Assembly: GCF_016808335.1 (NCBI RefSeq)
Contig: NC_053137.1
Location: 9,164,506 to 9,228,505, forward strand
Length of the DNA: 64,000 bases
Source: Panicum virgatum
Taxonomy: Eukaryota; Streptophyta; Magnoliopsida; Poales; Poaceae
Reading direction: 5' to 3'
Shown: positions 40,414 to 52,777 of the stretch, one piece after another
Numbering within the stretch: the first letter of the stretch is position 1
How the letters are laid out: each line of letters begins with the position of its first letter
Notes under the pieces: model-generated
The model's input: only the letters and a program-made list of their open reading frames with translations
Databases searched by the model: none
What the model was told of the DNA's origin: nothing
Made by a program: the position numbers and the translations under genes

Positions 40414-43400
40414 GTGAGTATATATGCGTTTCATCTCATAAATTAAATTTAGCACAAAATTAAAAAATAGATTCCAAATTTATCTTCAGAAAGGCTCGTT
40501 TGAGGTACAGTTGGTCAATATTTTTGAACCAAATTAACTGTAAGAACAGAGGTTTAGCATATAGTTTGTTGTCCAGGCAGCGAAATGGCTACAAATTGTA
40601 GTAATGCAGTTGTTGATAATACTGCAGTTGTTTAACATTGAGAACTATAGATGGCATTCTTCTGGCTGATTGTATCAGTTGAAGACCCTACTGACATAGC
40701 CAGCATGATATGGTTTCTTGTTATATTATTTTGCTGACATTCTAGCATTGCTCAACTTACTTTTGTATAAAAACTACTGAGAAGAGATGCAGAGCCATTG
40801 GCCTTCGAATGCTGCCAACTAGTCCTATTAGCTTGGATTCCTTAGTAATATGTACAAGAAAGAGGACCTTTGGCTGTATATATCCACCAGATGGATATAG
40901 AGGATGTTTATCCCTTATCTAAAAGAACAAGAAAGAGGACACGATGATGTGAGGAAAAAAAAAGAGATTGATGATGGCCGGAATGTTTAACTTTTATGTT
41001 TGAGACTTTGCTGTCTGAAGGGTCCTTGCCAAGTCCAAGGACATAACTCACAGTCTGCTAGTATTTGTTTGAATTGCGTTTGTGCTCTTATGGTAACTGG
41101 TTGTAATGGATTTTATTATTTTCTCACTTGCGAGGTCTCTACCATGTCCAGCACGATGATACCAAGTGTTGGTAGAGGAGAAGGAGCATACCTAGCACTT
41201 GTTTGGTTCTATCCAGGTACCTTTTGCTTACTTATGGTTGCAATCTTCAAACCATCCATCTGGCAACACGAGGTATATGCCGATTTTTTTCCCTATGGTG
41301 TTATTTTGTGCTTCTGCTGTCTTGATGGACAATGATTTATGACCCAAGAGTACCTCATGAAATGCTTAAATCTTTGGCAGCATTTGCACTAGCAACTTTG
41401 CCTCTAAGTTTCTTAGCAAGTATGACTATGAGGTTATAATTGACTAGGTAAATTTCCAGGTTTTTTGTCTTTGAACTTTCTAAGGAGACTTTGGAAAAAT
41501 CCTAATAAAGCTTTCTTAATCGACGAAAGAACATTTGGGGGAAATAAAGGCAAATCTCAGAACTGTTATTAACTCTTGATTACTCAAAATTTTGATAAGC
41601 AATGGTTGCCCTAAAAAAGTCCAATTCCATTTCTATATTTGATTATTGCAGTTCAGATTCTGCAACTGTATACCTAGATGTTTAATGGGACACCCATCTG
41701 TTGATGTTTCCCTTTTTTAGAGTGATTTTGTAGCTTGTTAGATCATGACTCCATGCATAACCCATAGTATATTCTTGGTTAATTAAATATACACTTTAGA
41801 TGAATGCGGTTAAGGCACTCTTACGATTCCTTTACATACTGGTGTTATTGGAAACAATAGGGTTGTCCTTGCCTAAAATTGTTTGGTTGCAATCCCTCAG
41901 TTTTCTCATCATGCATAACCCATAGTGTATTGTTGCATTTTCTAAATTTCTGGGTGTTTAACTTTAGATACTTCTTAACTCTTCTGTTGATTTTGAGTAA
42001 GGAATTTATTGATTCCTATATGATCATTGATCTGGTGCTGTACACTTGTTTTTTTCCAATGAGATGTTGATGTACAGTTTAGCAAATCAACGTTGTTCCT
42101 TCAGCTTTAGCAAAATGAACTTTTGAACTCATTTATTTCGATGGATTCAATTCAATAGATTATTTTAATACTCTATGTTCCTTCAGCAGTAGCGAAATAA
42201 ACTTTTCAACTCATTTGTGCTGATAATATCACCTCCTATTTTTTTGCATTCAATTCACACACATGCTTTTGATGGTTTTGCTGAAATCGGACCTTACCGA
42301 GTGATGTGGTTGGAATTTTAATTTCAAAAGATTTCAAGAACTACCATTTTGCATATACTTATGCATAATTGTTGTAATTGTTCTTGGCAACTATGTCTCC
42401 TGGTAGCATAATTAGTTGAAATGTTAGATTGACATATATGGTTACATGATCTAATCACACTTGTTGGGAGCAGAAGGGCTAAGCTTTAAGCCTACTGTAT
42501 CTCACAAAATTTGTCAAGATGCTGTTGAAGAGGCCTTGAATGTCTTATTAAAATGATTCAAAAGATAAGCTATTAACTTTATCAAAATGAGTGAGATGGA
42601 AGGCACAAACAGAGTTATTTTTTAGGACATTCATTGATGTCGTGCTGAACCCAGTACATATATGTATCCTGGAAAATGGGTTGATGTATATATTTTCTTG
42701 AGACATGCAGATAATCAGTCTCTTCCTCGTAGATTTATTAGTAATGAAAATTCAACTCCATTTGCTTCAACCTTGAGGTTATAATGCTTGTTTTGACATG
42801 GTAGGTGGATGTGCAATGTGGCTGTATCACTCCATGGTGAATGCAGGAACATGATGGAGAAAAAGAGGCTGCTCGATTTGGCCCCTCTAGTTCCTCTCGT
42901 GTGCCAAGGTTCATGGTGCTGGTAATGCCAGGAGATAAGTGATGATAGTACAGAATAGCTATATAGTTGCTATGTCTGAATGTACCTCATCATTATTCTT
43001 AATTACTTCTTCATTTCCCTTGGTGATCCAAATACTGCCTCAAAATCATATGTAAATTACTATAAATTCTAGGAGTTGTCGGGAACATATGGTCTTAGTT
43101 TTATGATTCTAGCACATACTATGGATTGTTAGAAATTTATGCAGGTTGATAGCTTCTAAATGTCCACTTTTAGAGCTGCATTTTGAGAGAAAAAACTAGG
43201 GTGCAAATATAATTTCTGTATGTGCACGTTCTATCCCAATTAAGAAGTATATGATTAGTTTTGCTTAGACACGTTTTCCTTCCACACTATATGTGACTCG
43301 ATAAACTCCTAATCCAATCAGCTACATATATTTATGTTCTGCCTTTCATTTCGTAGCAATTGAACCATTGTCTTATACTCTGCGGATAATCTCATCACAA

Positions 43401-44870
43401 CTCATTTTTTCAATTGAGCAGCTACTCTACGGAGGCTTGCACACATTATGGGTCTTGTCACTCGCGACATGCTTTGAGCTAAGGTCGGTGGTCTACACTG
43501 GTTGCATTGGTCTGGTCATTAGTATATGGATATGCTCACGGTGTTGTGATGCTTGCGGAGTGCAATATAGCTTAAATGGATCCTTGATGCGTAGTAAGAC
43601 ATTTTGAAATTTAAATATTGCTTGGTCAGGGTTACTATAGTCAGTTACAAAAAAAAAGAGTGCCCAAATGTCGATTTTTTTTCTTGTGGTATTATTTTGT
43701 GCTTCTGCTGTTTTCATGGGAAATGACTTATGATCCAAGAGTATCTCATGAAATGATTGCATCTTTGGCAGCATTTCCACCAGCAACGTCACTCTAAGTT
43801 TCTTAGCAAGTATGAATTATTCTGAACAATGCGTAACTCAGTTAACCCACATTATTCACAAGCATTAAACAGGGATGCGAGTTTTATATTCCTGCAGTTT
43901 ATATTTTTAGTTGAACTGAAATTTAATTTTTGCACATCAAACTTATGATTTAATGATGTTGAATTAGTAGTTTGGCTGCAGAACAAATGCTTTCATCATG
44001 GTATGAGGGCTTCACCTATCTATAATCTAGATGTGTGTGTTGACTCCTCACTTTATTGGTCAACTAGGGACCTATGGATCCCCTTAACATGTATGTTCGT
44101 ACCTGATACCTGATTAGCTCTTAGCAGGGTAAAGGTTAAGAAGACAATTGTGGCAACTGAGAATTTCTCTACTGCAAGTGAGGTGGACCTTCTTGGGTGT
44201 GTCACATTTTCTAAATTGTTGTCCCAATTTATGAACCAATTTGTGGCATGGTTAGTCTGTGTCAAAATCAGTAGTCTAGAACATTCTGGTTGTGATTCTT
44301 AGTTGTCTGGTATATTTTGTGCAGCTGGGTTTGATCAGCTCTGCTGCTAGATAGTAGAATGTTGGTAATGAACATCTGTCCATTTCCCGCTATTGGGTTT
44401 TTTTTTTTGCAGTGTAATGCAGTGAAGTTTTCTAGACAATACATAAAGCTCTGTTAACGCATAACAAGGTGAAATGAAATAGGTTGTATGTGTTGCTTGA
44501 CATTATTCACAAGGGATAAACACGATATGGATCCCGGAATCCCAATTTTCATTCAATTAATTTTTTAAATCTGTTATTAGATTTTGTCATGTAGCCTCTG
44601 TTTTAGAAACTTATGATTTGATGATGCTGAGCTAGTAGTTTTGCTGGAGAATAGATATTTTCAACACTTTCTTGGTAAAATATGCCCCTATGGGTCCCCT
44701 TCACAAGCTAGTTCGTAATTGACACATGATTAACTCTTAAATGTGTATATGATTAAAAAACAGTGCTGCATAATGTCCTCTTTAGTGCAACTAATATGGA
44801 CTATGATGGGTGTCACATTTTCTATCGCTTTCTATTTTATGAAACAATCTGTAACTGACTGTCAGACTGT
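40414..44870. repeat. Intron-like region with internal degenerate duplications
   Basis: About 150 bp at 41290-41430 recurs at 43680-43816 (shared blocks TTTTGTGCTTCTGCTGT and GTTTCTTAGCAAGTATGA). About 430 bp at 43835-44280 recurs at 44440-44870 (shared blocks ACATTATTCACAAG and GTCACATTTTCTA). A smaller pair is at 41745 and 41905 (ATGCATAACCCATAGT). One acceptor-bounded, exon-like stretch at 43425-43483 (LLYGGLHTLWVLSLATCFEL) is not recognised. Confidence 0.55.
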
Positions 44871-44872
44871 GA

Positions 44873-45085
44873 CTATGTTACTGCAGAGTCGCTTTCTACT
44901 TGGGCTCCTCCTGGCAGCTCCGAGCCATTGTGGTGGTCATCTACTGCCATGTGAGCTGGCGCAGAGTTGACGGCATCAGGATGCTCATCACCATCAGAAG
45001 GGATGGATGCGGCGAGGTCGGAGTAGCGAGGTGAGTGATCGTGCTTCTCCAGTGAGGAAGATGAGTTGGTGTCGCTTGCCGTCAT
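44873..45085 (-). CDS. Small acidic ORF overlapping the end of the gag-like frame
   Basis: This 70-aa frame starts at the ATG of an ATGA overlap with the stop of the gag-like frame. Such an arrangement can serve termination-reinitiation. It is Ser/Asp/His-rich (SDTNSSSSLEKHDHSPRY), with no domain. It may instead be the continuation of the upstream protein after one frameshift, since both share acidic, Ser-rich composition. Confidence 0.45.
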   Translation of the reverse strand: MTASDTNSSSSLEKHDHSPRYSDLAASIPSDGDEHPDAVNSAPAHMAVDDHHNGSELPGGAQVESDSAVT

Positions 45086-48000
45086 GCCGTCCCGCGGGTC
45101 TCCGTCTTCCTCCTCGTGTACAACCCCTTCATCTTCTGGGCCGCAAGGGACCGGAGTCGTGTGCTCGCTCCGGCGCGGTCCGCCATGTACAGTAGATCCT
45201 CAGAATTCCGAGGAAGTCGAGACGCGATGTCGACGTAGCGCCTCGGAGACGTGTCCGAAGCTAGCGCCCTGTCGCTGTCGGATAGCGAACCCTTCCCCGC
45301 AGTGATGGGAAGGCAAGGTGCTGAAGTCCTCGCCTCATCAGGGCCTGTAGACGTACCGGAGTCCCTTGCTTCTTCCCCGCCTCTGAACCACGAGCGAACG
45401 TGGCCTAGTCGAGGTAGGAACGCCTTCTTGAAGTTTGCCTTCGGGTTCGGCGTGATCTCTTCGTCAGAAGGGTAGCTGAACTCGTAAGTCACCATGGGAG
45501 GGACCCACTCCATCTTCGAATCATCTCCGGAGTGTGCTGCCAGTGCGGTGCACATGGCGACATTCTCTCGGGCTTCTTCTGGCATCTTCTCCGTCTTGTG
45601 TGAAGGAGCGCGATCACCCTGTTCTATTCCATGGAGGGCGGAAGCTTGTGTTGCTGCTGCGTCTTGCGTGAGAGCGACGACGTCTTGAGCTTGGGGAAGC
45701 GCCGCCTGGTCCAGTGCTGGTGATGACCCCTCGACTCCTTCCATGGGCGTGGGTGATGGAGACCGGTCTAGTAGACTCCCTGTGGAGTCCACGATTGGCG
45801 TAGCTTGGCCTTGCATTCCACCGTGGCCGAGGATGATCGGCGCGTGTTCCTCGGTTGCGGCGGCCTCCCTTGCATTGGTGCCACCACCCTGTGCTCGTCG
45901 TGGCTTCGGTGTCAATCGAGTGAGGAGGTAGTTATACCTCTCGTCGCCCTCCAAGTTAGGAGAGATGCGGAAGGAGAAACGGTTGTTCTCTTGGTGAAGC
46001 TCTCCATCAGGTTGGATGCGAACTTGAGTGTGCCTTAGCACCAACTCTTCGAGCTCGCGGTACAACGCGTAGCGGTTCCTCCAGCGCCTCTCGCGCTTGC
46101 GCTGGTTCTCCGTGGGAGCAGCTTGAACGCGAGGCGGAGCTTGGCGTGCCGGCGCAGCCTGTCGTGCAGCCGTAGTAGGAGCACCTTCTTCTTGTCGCCT
46201 TTGTGCTGGAACTCCATTCCTCGGGGAAGATGGGGCTCGAGCAGGCTCCCTCCCATACGAGGAGTCGCCAACTCGCCATTGCTGAGTCGGGTGGGGACGC
46301 GCAGTGTAGTCTTGTCGCCTTGACCAACTATTCCAACGAGGAGGCAAGGTGACTTGCCTACGTTGGAAAGTGTGGGGTGGTGGAGATCGACGTCGTGGTG
46401 CCAGCGTCTGACGCTCATGTTGCGGGCGACGACTAGGAACGGGTCGCTCCGCCCTGCCCCTGGCTCGTGCTGACGACGTCTCAGGTGCTTCTTGCTGTTG
46501 AAGCCTTCTCCCGAGTTGAGCCACTTGGTCTCGAAGTCGGCGCAGCTCCTGCCTGAAAGTGATCGGGTGCTCTAGCCTAAGAGGGGGAGGGGGTGAATTA
46601 GGCACTAATAAAAACTTAGACCTATGGCTCCAACTAGTTTGCACAAAGCTTAAACTAAAACAAGCTATCTAGATGTGCAACTAGGTTGTTCTAGTGTAAA
46701 ACCCCTATCCCAAAAGAGTTTAGCAACCTATAGCCTTTCCTATCAAAAAACTATTCTATGAAAGTAAAGGCATACAAATTACTAGAATGAAATGCGGAAG
46801 CTTAAAGAGCGGGATAGGAGATAGCAAACTCTTGACGCGGGTGTTTATCCCGTGGTTCGGTTAGCCACAAAGGCACACCTACATCCACGTTGTTGTAGCA
46901 CTCACTAAGAGTATTGCTACTCGGCCACCAAGTCTCTTCCGTGAACACAATCACGGTCACCTTGGCCCCGGGTTCCACTAAGGAGCTTCTCCACAAAGGA
47001 TGGGGGTCTCCACGTCCCCCGCACAAAGGTGTCGTCGCCGCTCCACACCAAGTCGGAGGGTCGATGACGTTGCCGGCGAGCTCCACGCTCCAAGGTGCCG
47101 GCGCACCAAGCTCTTGTTTTGGTTCACTAATGAACCACAGCACAAAGGCTCTAAGCCTTGCAAACTCACTCACTAAGAGCTAATCCTTTACACAACACTC
47201 TCAAAGTGTGCTAAGGGCTAAGGATATGATCTTGATGCTTTTGTATGGCTTGGAGATGTTTTTGGGTGTGTGTGGGATGTCCAGCAACTCCAGCAATCTT
47301 CAAATGGCCGGGGTGAGGCGTATATATAGGCCACCAAGTCTTGTAGCCGTTGCTCTAACGGTTAGCTGAAAATCTGCGTACCACCGGAAGAACCGATGCC
47401 TCTTGGCAGGGTAGCGTCGGTTCATCCGGTCACTCATAACACGAAGTAGCCGTTGGACTCCTGACGACTGACGCAGAGACCACCGGTTGAACCGATGCTT
47501 TGCACCGATGCCTCACCGGTTCAACCGGTGCTGAAGGAATCTTCTCCTGGACGCTGACGTCATTACACCGGTGGTATGCACCGATGCCCCATCGGTTGAA
47601 CCGGTGCTGAAGACACTTCTCCTGGGCACTGACATCGCCTCTGGTACAAAGGACGGCCAATGCACCGATGCCCCATTTTGACCCGTCGGTTCAACCGGTG
47701 CCTGTAGGCTGACTTGGCTTCGATTTCCTCCTGCACCAAACATCGTAGCGTCGGTTCTTCCGACAAGCGTCGGATGCACCGGTGCCCCTGGCGTCGGTTC
47801 TTCCGGTGCTCCTGATCCGAAGAGCTTTCAGGGCGCTGCCCTGAGACCCGCGAGGGGCGGCTCCCCCTCGACCCCGTCCGCTAACCGGGTAGCGGAACCC
47901 CCGTAGGGGCTGCCCTTCGGGCCTTGCTACGCCTATTTTCTCTTTCTCTTTGTCATCACTTGAACCTAAAAGCCTGAGAATGATTATCTTAACAATCATA

Positions 48001-49188
48001 TTAGTCCAAGTGTTGTGTTATCATTCGATCACCAAAATCACTCGAAATGGCATCAATGGTGCCATGTTCGTTACACTGCCTCATGCCTTCATCTTGAGGT
48101 GCTGATTCATTAGTCTGCAAAACTGCGAACTTGTTGGTGTTAGCTATAGTCGGCTCTTCGTTCGCCGTTGCATGGTAGCAGGACACCCATCCGGTCGGCC
48201 GGATTGGCGTGCTATTGACGAAGGAGGCAGTAGGTCCCGGGAGCCGAGTTTGCTTGCTTGAGCGCCACCTCTTCCAGTACTCCCGCATGATCATGCGGCG
48301 CACCAGACTCTTGATCTTGCCCGGCTCGTGCGCCCACTCGTCGGGGAACACGTCGTACGGCGGCTCCAACGTGCTGGGGTAGGCGAACACCTTGTCGAGA
48401 ACGACTCCCGTGTCGAGGGACCAGTCCTCATCCGGGACTGTGCTCTGGGCGATGCGGGAGCTGATCTGTTGGTGTAGCCGCTGCACCTTGCGGTACTTTC
48501 TCCTGTAGTTGCGAAGCGGATGAGGACTTGCGGCGTGGCGGGCGAAGGACATCTTCCGTCGCAGATCGCCAGACGTGGCTTCAAGAGCTTCCAGGAGCTC
48601 GACCTCTGTGCGCTCCACCGCTGGAGCAGGCACTTCTTGAACGGGTGTTGGCGTAGGTGTACAGAGAGTCGTAGTCGCCGCCCTCCTGTTGACCGCCTTG
48701 ACGCGCAGTTGTTGCGCAGCCCGCACGTCTCCCTTCATGTCGCCCACCACGGACTTCTTCAAGAGAGCCCGCGCCTCTAACATCAAGTTGCGCCGCTCCT
48801 TCCTGGCCTTGGCCGAAGCTCTCTTCTGAGCTTTCCCACGCTGGACCGACTGGAATTGCGCCGGGTCCTGTGTCAGGTGCATGTAGGTCTTGTCGCGGTA
48901 CTCGAAGACAGCCACGGGAGGAAACGGTCCGAACTGGATCAGGGTCGGCTCCTGGGTGTTGATGGCGACTTGGGCAGCCCCAGCTTGGTCGACGATTGTC
49001 GCCGGTGTGGGCAGCACTTCGGCCTTGGTGACGACGGCTCTTCCATCTTCCGCGGGGATCTCCACAGGTGGGAAGTCTCCGAACTGAATCAGGGAGCACG
49101 CCTGAGTCTTGACAGTAACGGACGGTCCTCCTGCAGAAAGGGGACTCCTCGTCAGGACAGCTCCACGTCCCAGGACACCATGCGTCAT
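45082..49188 (-). pseudogene. Gag-like protein of an LTR retroelement, split by a solo LTR
   Basis: Two frames, 49188-48076 and 46548-45082, become one 859-codon frame when the solo LTR at 46554-48075 and one copy of its CTGCC duplication are removed. No other stop or shift is seen. The N-terminal half has a motif LIQFGxFPPV twice, exactly 50 residues apart (residues 33 and 83), then a basic region (KAQKRASAKARKERR). A coiled coil (ELRRLRDQVAQLGRRL) spans the insertion point. The C-terminal half is Arg/Pro-rich, then acidic. No zinc knuckle, protease or reverse transcriptase is seen. I infer a capsid-like role from position: the frame starts about 90 bp downstream of a TGGCACGC primer-site-like sequence. 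It is not assigned to a known family. Confidence 0.6.
46554..48075 (-). mobile_element. Solo LTR, probably Ty1/copia (1522 bp)
   Basis: It begins TGAAAGTGATCGG and ends GTTCGTTACA, with target duplication CTGCC at 46549-46553 and 48076-48080. On the minus strand it starts TGTAACG and ends CCCTCTTAGGC...ACTTTCA, a terminus I associate with grass copia LTRs. It contains the TATA-like CTATATATACGCC and tandem ACCGGTTCAACCGGTGC units (47390-47810). No internal genes. Removing it restores the gag-like frame exactly. Confidence 0.88.
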
Positions 49189-49264
49189 GCTGTGTTGGTT
49201 GGAGAATGGCGAAGACGAATCCGACGACCACTGCGCAGCAGAGATGGGAGGAGAACCACGTCCC

Positions 49265-49281
49265 ACTGTGCGTGCCAGTTT
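49265..49281 (-). promoter_or_regulatory. Possible LTR end and primer-binding site of the gag-like element
   Basis: On the minus strand, CTTTCCAAACA (a CA terminus) is followed two bases later by TGGCACGCACAGTGGGACG. This is the layout of a 5' LTR end and primer site in plant gypsy elements. The matching tRNA and the second LTR were not identified. Confidence 0.4.
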
Positions 49282-49478
49282 GTTTGGAAAGAAAATTCGC
49301 ACATGATTTTCTCTACGCAGAAAATAAAGAAGCGGGCGTGCCAGTGTATATAGAAATACACAAAAGGAATAAAAATGCGGGAACACAAACTTTACTCATA
49401 CTTTATAAAATACAAATAAGGTTCCCAATACAAATGCGCTCCGCAGACAGCCTGCTGGCGGTGATCTGACTCAGGCGA

Positions 49479-49571
49479 CATGGTCTTCTGGTTCCCGGGG
49501 CCTCGGAAACATGGTCTTCTGGTTCCCGGGGCCTCGGAAACATGGTCTTCTGGTTCCCGGGGCCTCGGAAA
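49479..49571. repeat. Three perfect 31-bp tandem repeats
   Basis: The unit beginning CATGGTCTTCTGGTTCCCGG occurs at 49479, 49510 and 49541. Confidence 0.92.
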
Positions 49572-50880
49572 GCTCCCGGTTAATTACCTCCGCAAGACTA
49601 GCTTGCTGGAGTACCTCCGATTTTGCTGCTGTGGTCGTCATCATCAATCTTCGCTCGTATTCTCCATGCATGTGTGGTGGTGGTAGTGGTGTAGATGGCG
49701 TCGGCATCATCCATGGCCTCGTCGGTCCATGAGCCGGTGCAACGTCGCTGGGACATCAGCGGCGCCCGCCTGGGTCGTCCGGCCTCGTCGGTCTCGGACG
49801 GCGTCGTAGTCGTAGTAGAGGTGGGTAGTCGATGCAGAGTCGGCGAGCTGGACGGAGTTGACGAAGTGTCGTGGCAGCAGATCGTAGGCAAAGTAGTTCT
49901 GCGGGAAAATTCCCATCCGCAGGGCACTTGAATCTTGCAATGCAGCTTGTTCTTTGGTGGAGCACGTGCTTGCATGGCACTGTATCTTGCTTGCTTCTCT
50001 ACAGGTGCACTTGCACGTACAGGTGCACTTGCACGGTGACGGCGCGTGCCTGGGCTTGCATGTGGGCCTCGGCTTCTCGGCTCCACGCGTGGCCTTCAAC
50101 ATGACACGGCAGCCTGACGTCAACATCACCGGCGCCGTCGTCGCCACGGCTTGCCATGGCGTCCTTGCGGCGACGTCGGTGGCGGCTCCGTGCCGGCCTC
50201 GTGGCGCAACACCGGCTTCGTCGCTCGGCGCTTCATTGTCCTCACGGTGCCATCGGAGGCGGCGGCAACTCGACCCCGTCATCGGCCGGCAGCCGGGCTC
50301 GGAGTCGTACCGGGGTGTCGTCGCCGGTAGCCGGGCTCGGAGTCGTACCGAGGTGTCGTCGTCGCCGGCCATCTCAGTGTACTCGCGGCGCCGTCGTCGT
50401 TGGTCGGCAGCCGGGCTTGACGATGCTGGGTGGTGTCATCGCCGGTAGTGGCGCCAGCGTCGGCCGGCGGCCGGGCTCGATGTGGTGTCGTCGCCGGCCG
50501 GACCTTCATCATCTGCTCGGCGTCTCCATCACGTGCTCGTACAACACTTCTTCGGCGACATGGATGGATGATGATCCGGCGAACACCAGTGGACGTGTGT
50601 GTGCATGCAAAACTGTAGAAGAATTGGGAGAGGATAGAAGGTTAACCTGCGGCGCTTCCGAAGACGAAACGAGGCGCCATGGCTTCTTCCCCGGCTCCCT
50701 TGACTCGCTTCTCGGCCTCTGTTTGGCGTCGGCGAGGTTGACGAGGTCGCCGCCGGCGTTGTGTGGATGAAGGCGACGGCGGCGAGGAAGATGAAGACAC
50801 AGGCGGACGTGATCTCCTTGGCTTCTCCTGCGCCTGCCTTCCTGACTCCCCTCCCCCCAATCGCCCCGGAGCACGGAGGG
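49572..50880 (-). other. GC-rich transcribed-leader-like region with degenerate repeats
   Basis: All frames are open for long stretches because of composition. A roughly 45-bp unit (GGCAGCCGGGCTCGGAGTCG...GTGTCGTCGCCGG) is repeated four or five times at 50283-50500. An 18-bp unit CAGGTGCACTTGCACG is doubled near 50003-50037. No domain recognised. It lies between the TATA-like site at 50891 and the gag-like start, so it may be the R/U5 and leader of a long LTR. Confidence 0.4.
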
Positions 50881-50890
50881 GTAGGTGCCT

Positions 50891-50897
50891 TTATATA
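50891..50897 (-). promoter_or_regulatory. TATA-like box
   Basis: The minus strand reads GGCCTATATAAAGGCACC, a strong TATA context, 1.7 kb upstream of the gag-like start. It could be the promoter of that element's LTR. Confidence 0.45.
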
Positions 50898-51716
50898 GGC
50901 CGGGTTCAGGTGATGGGTTCACTAGGTTTTCCCACCCGGCGCCGCCTCTCTTCTGTTGAGAAAAAAAAACGGATGGGAACACGTGCGTGAGAAGCTAAAC
51001 GGATGGGGTGACGCGCGCGGACTACGCTGGGTTGTTACCGCGGCGAGGGAACTGATGCTTCTAGAATATTCTAGACTTGGCCGGCTGCCATGTGGGCCTG
51101 GATACGTGATTGATCCTCCACTTGTATCGCGCCGAGTTCGAGTACACGTACACGACTTCATACGTATACGCCGGCGCTGCACTCGTATAGCCGCATGGAC
51201 TTTCTCACACATGCACGTGCATGCATGGGCATGTTCTTTTATTTGCTTGGGGCTTCACATGCTAAACTCCCATTACGTGATGTTCATATATATGATTCAT
51301 GACACATATTTTAGATTGGTTGCACAAAATCTCATCAAACAAATGCCCCTCACCAATTTGGGATTGGATGCGTAGCCAATCCAAACTCAAATTGGTGGAA
51401 AGAGTCCGTATATTAACCGACGCGGCCACATACACGCAGCCGGAGTTGTTATCAAATCTTTTTCGGGGAACAGGGGCTCTCGGATCACCCCCTCGGAGTC
51501 GTACAGGGTCTCGTGGCGTTCACCATCCTATTGAATCTCCATCATCAAGGCAATTTGGTTAAGCTTCTCGCCGACCTCTAGTCAACAGGCAAGTCAATCA
51601 GAACCCTTGAGCCTCAACGCTCTGGTGACAAGCTAATGCATCTCGTTTCCTTCTTTTTCTTTTGCTGATGATCAACTGGTTTCTTTCTTGTTCGCTCTCG
51701 CAAGGCTTGCATCACG

Positions 51717-52378
51717 ATGGCTCGTGGCAACAACGACCGTGAGATGGATTGGCGTGATAGGAGGCCTCGCTCGAGAAGGTCGCATGGTGACCGTGAAGAC
51801 CAAGGCTCTTCAAGCCGGCGCCGTCGTGATGCCGCGCCGCGCGACGAGGAGCCTCCCAGAGTTGATGTTGGACCTCCCCATCGGCAGCGCGCCCTAGAGG
51901 TTCCGGCGAAAAGGGCCGGACGCGCATGCGCCTCGCCGCGAGCAGTGACGAGGATGAACCTGCTGCTCCGGTCCTCCGGTCCATCGCGCAAGCCGGAGGA
52001 GGGCGCGTGACGGCGGAAGCGCTTCTGGCGGCCGGCGCAATAGCGATCTACCTGGCGTCATGACAATAGAAGATGAAGAGATTGTCAACTACGAGTCCTC
52101 TGACCCATCATCCCCCCGTGGAAGCTCCTGCAAGGAAGAAGGGGAAGAACGCGAGCAGCGGTGGAGGCGCTCGCGACAATGAGTCTACCGGCCTGTCGCC
52201 GGAAGGTTCGTCCAAGCTGGCGCACCCTACCAAAGCTCGGAAGGACGAGTCGGTTGTACTCATGCCTCGACCTCTACCGGGCATATCTATCAAGCCAAAC
52301 TCTTCAGCAACCTCCGAGGGAGGCACATCTACACGAGCGCAGGTGGCCGTGAGTGAGGTAATTGTACTTCCGAATTAA
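51717..52378 (+). other. Plus-strand Arg-rich open frames, unrecognised
   Basis: Frames at 51717-52010 (MARGNNDREMDWRDRRPRS...) and 52073-52378 (PARKKGKNASSGG...) are in different phases. They look like the basic N-terminal part of a retroelement-type protein, but have no recognised domain. They oppose the gag-like unit. Possibly one decayed gene with a shift near 52010. Confidence 0.3.
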
Positions 52379-52772
52379 TACGATCCAAATAGAGGAGCAC
52401 ATCATCCTTTGCATCCTTCACAATCTGTCGTTGCCTCCGTGTTTGCTTTGCGGCCATCATCAATCTGTCGTCGCAGTTGCCATGGAGTTCCCAGCGCCGC
52501 ACACGTCGGGGCCGCTCGGCTGTGATTAGGCCATGTTCATGTCGGGGCAGGATTGGCGTGGCCGGGTCGAAGTTGAGCCTCCACTCGCACGTTCCCTCAT
52601 CAAGATCTGCATCTTCCTTCGTGCCATCTTACCAAGCTTCCTGTAAAATGTTAGCACACAGGAGGGACGCAAGGGGAACAAGACAGAGGATAGAAATAAT
52701 AAAATAAAAATAACCTACCTTATTTGGAAACCCCTAGGCATACAAAAACTAGTTAGATTGCAAATGGAGAAA
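52379..52772. other. Spacer left of the second large solo LTR
   Basis: No gene or repeat recognised. Confidence 0.5.
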
Positions 52773-52777
52773 AAATA

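Noticed and set aside
49479..49571. Possible CRISPR-like array
   Set aside because: The three 31-bp units are directly contiguous without spacers, in a plant nuclear genome. This is a simple tandem repeat.
49598..50372. Cys-rich frame (PCKCTCTCKCTC) that could suggest a small secreted peptide
   Set aside because: The cysteines come from an 18-bp tandem repeat (CAGGTGCACTTGCACG), and all three frames are open here; there is no signal peptide.
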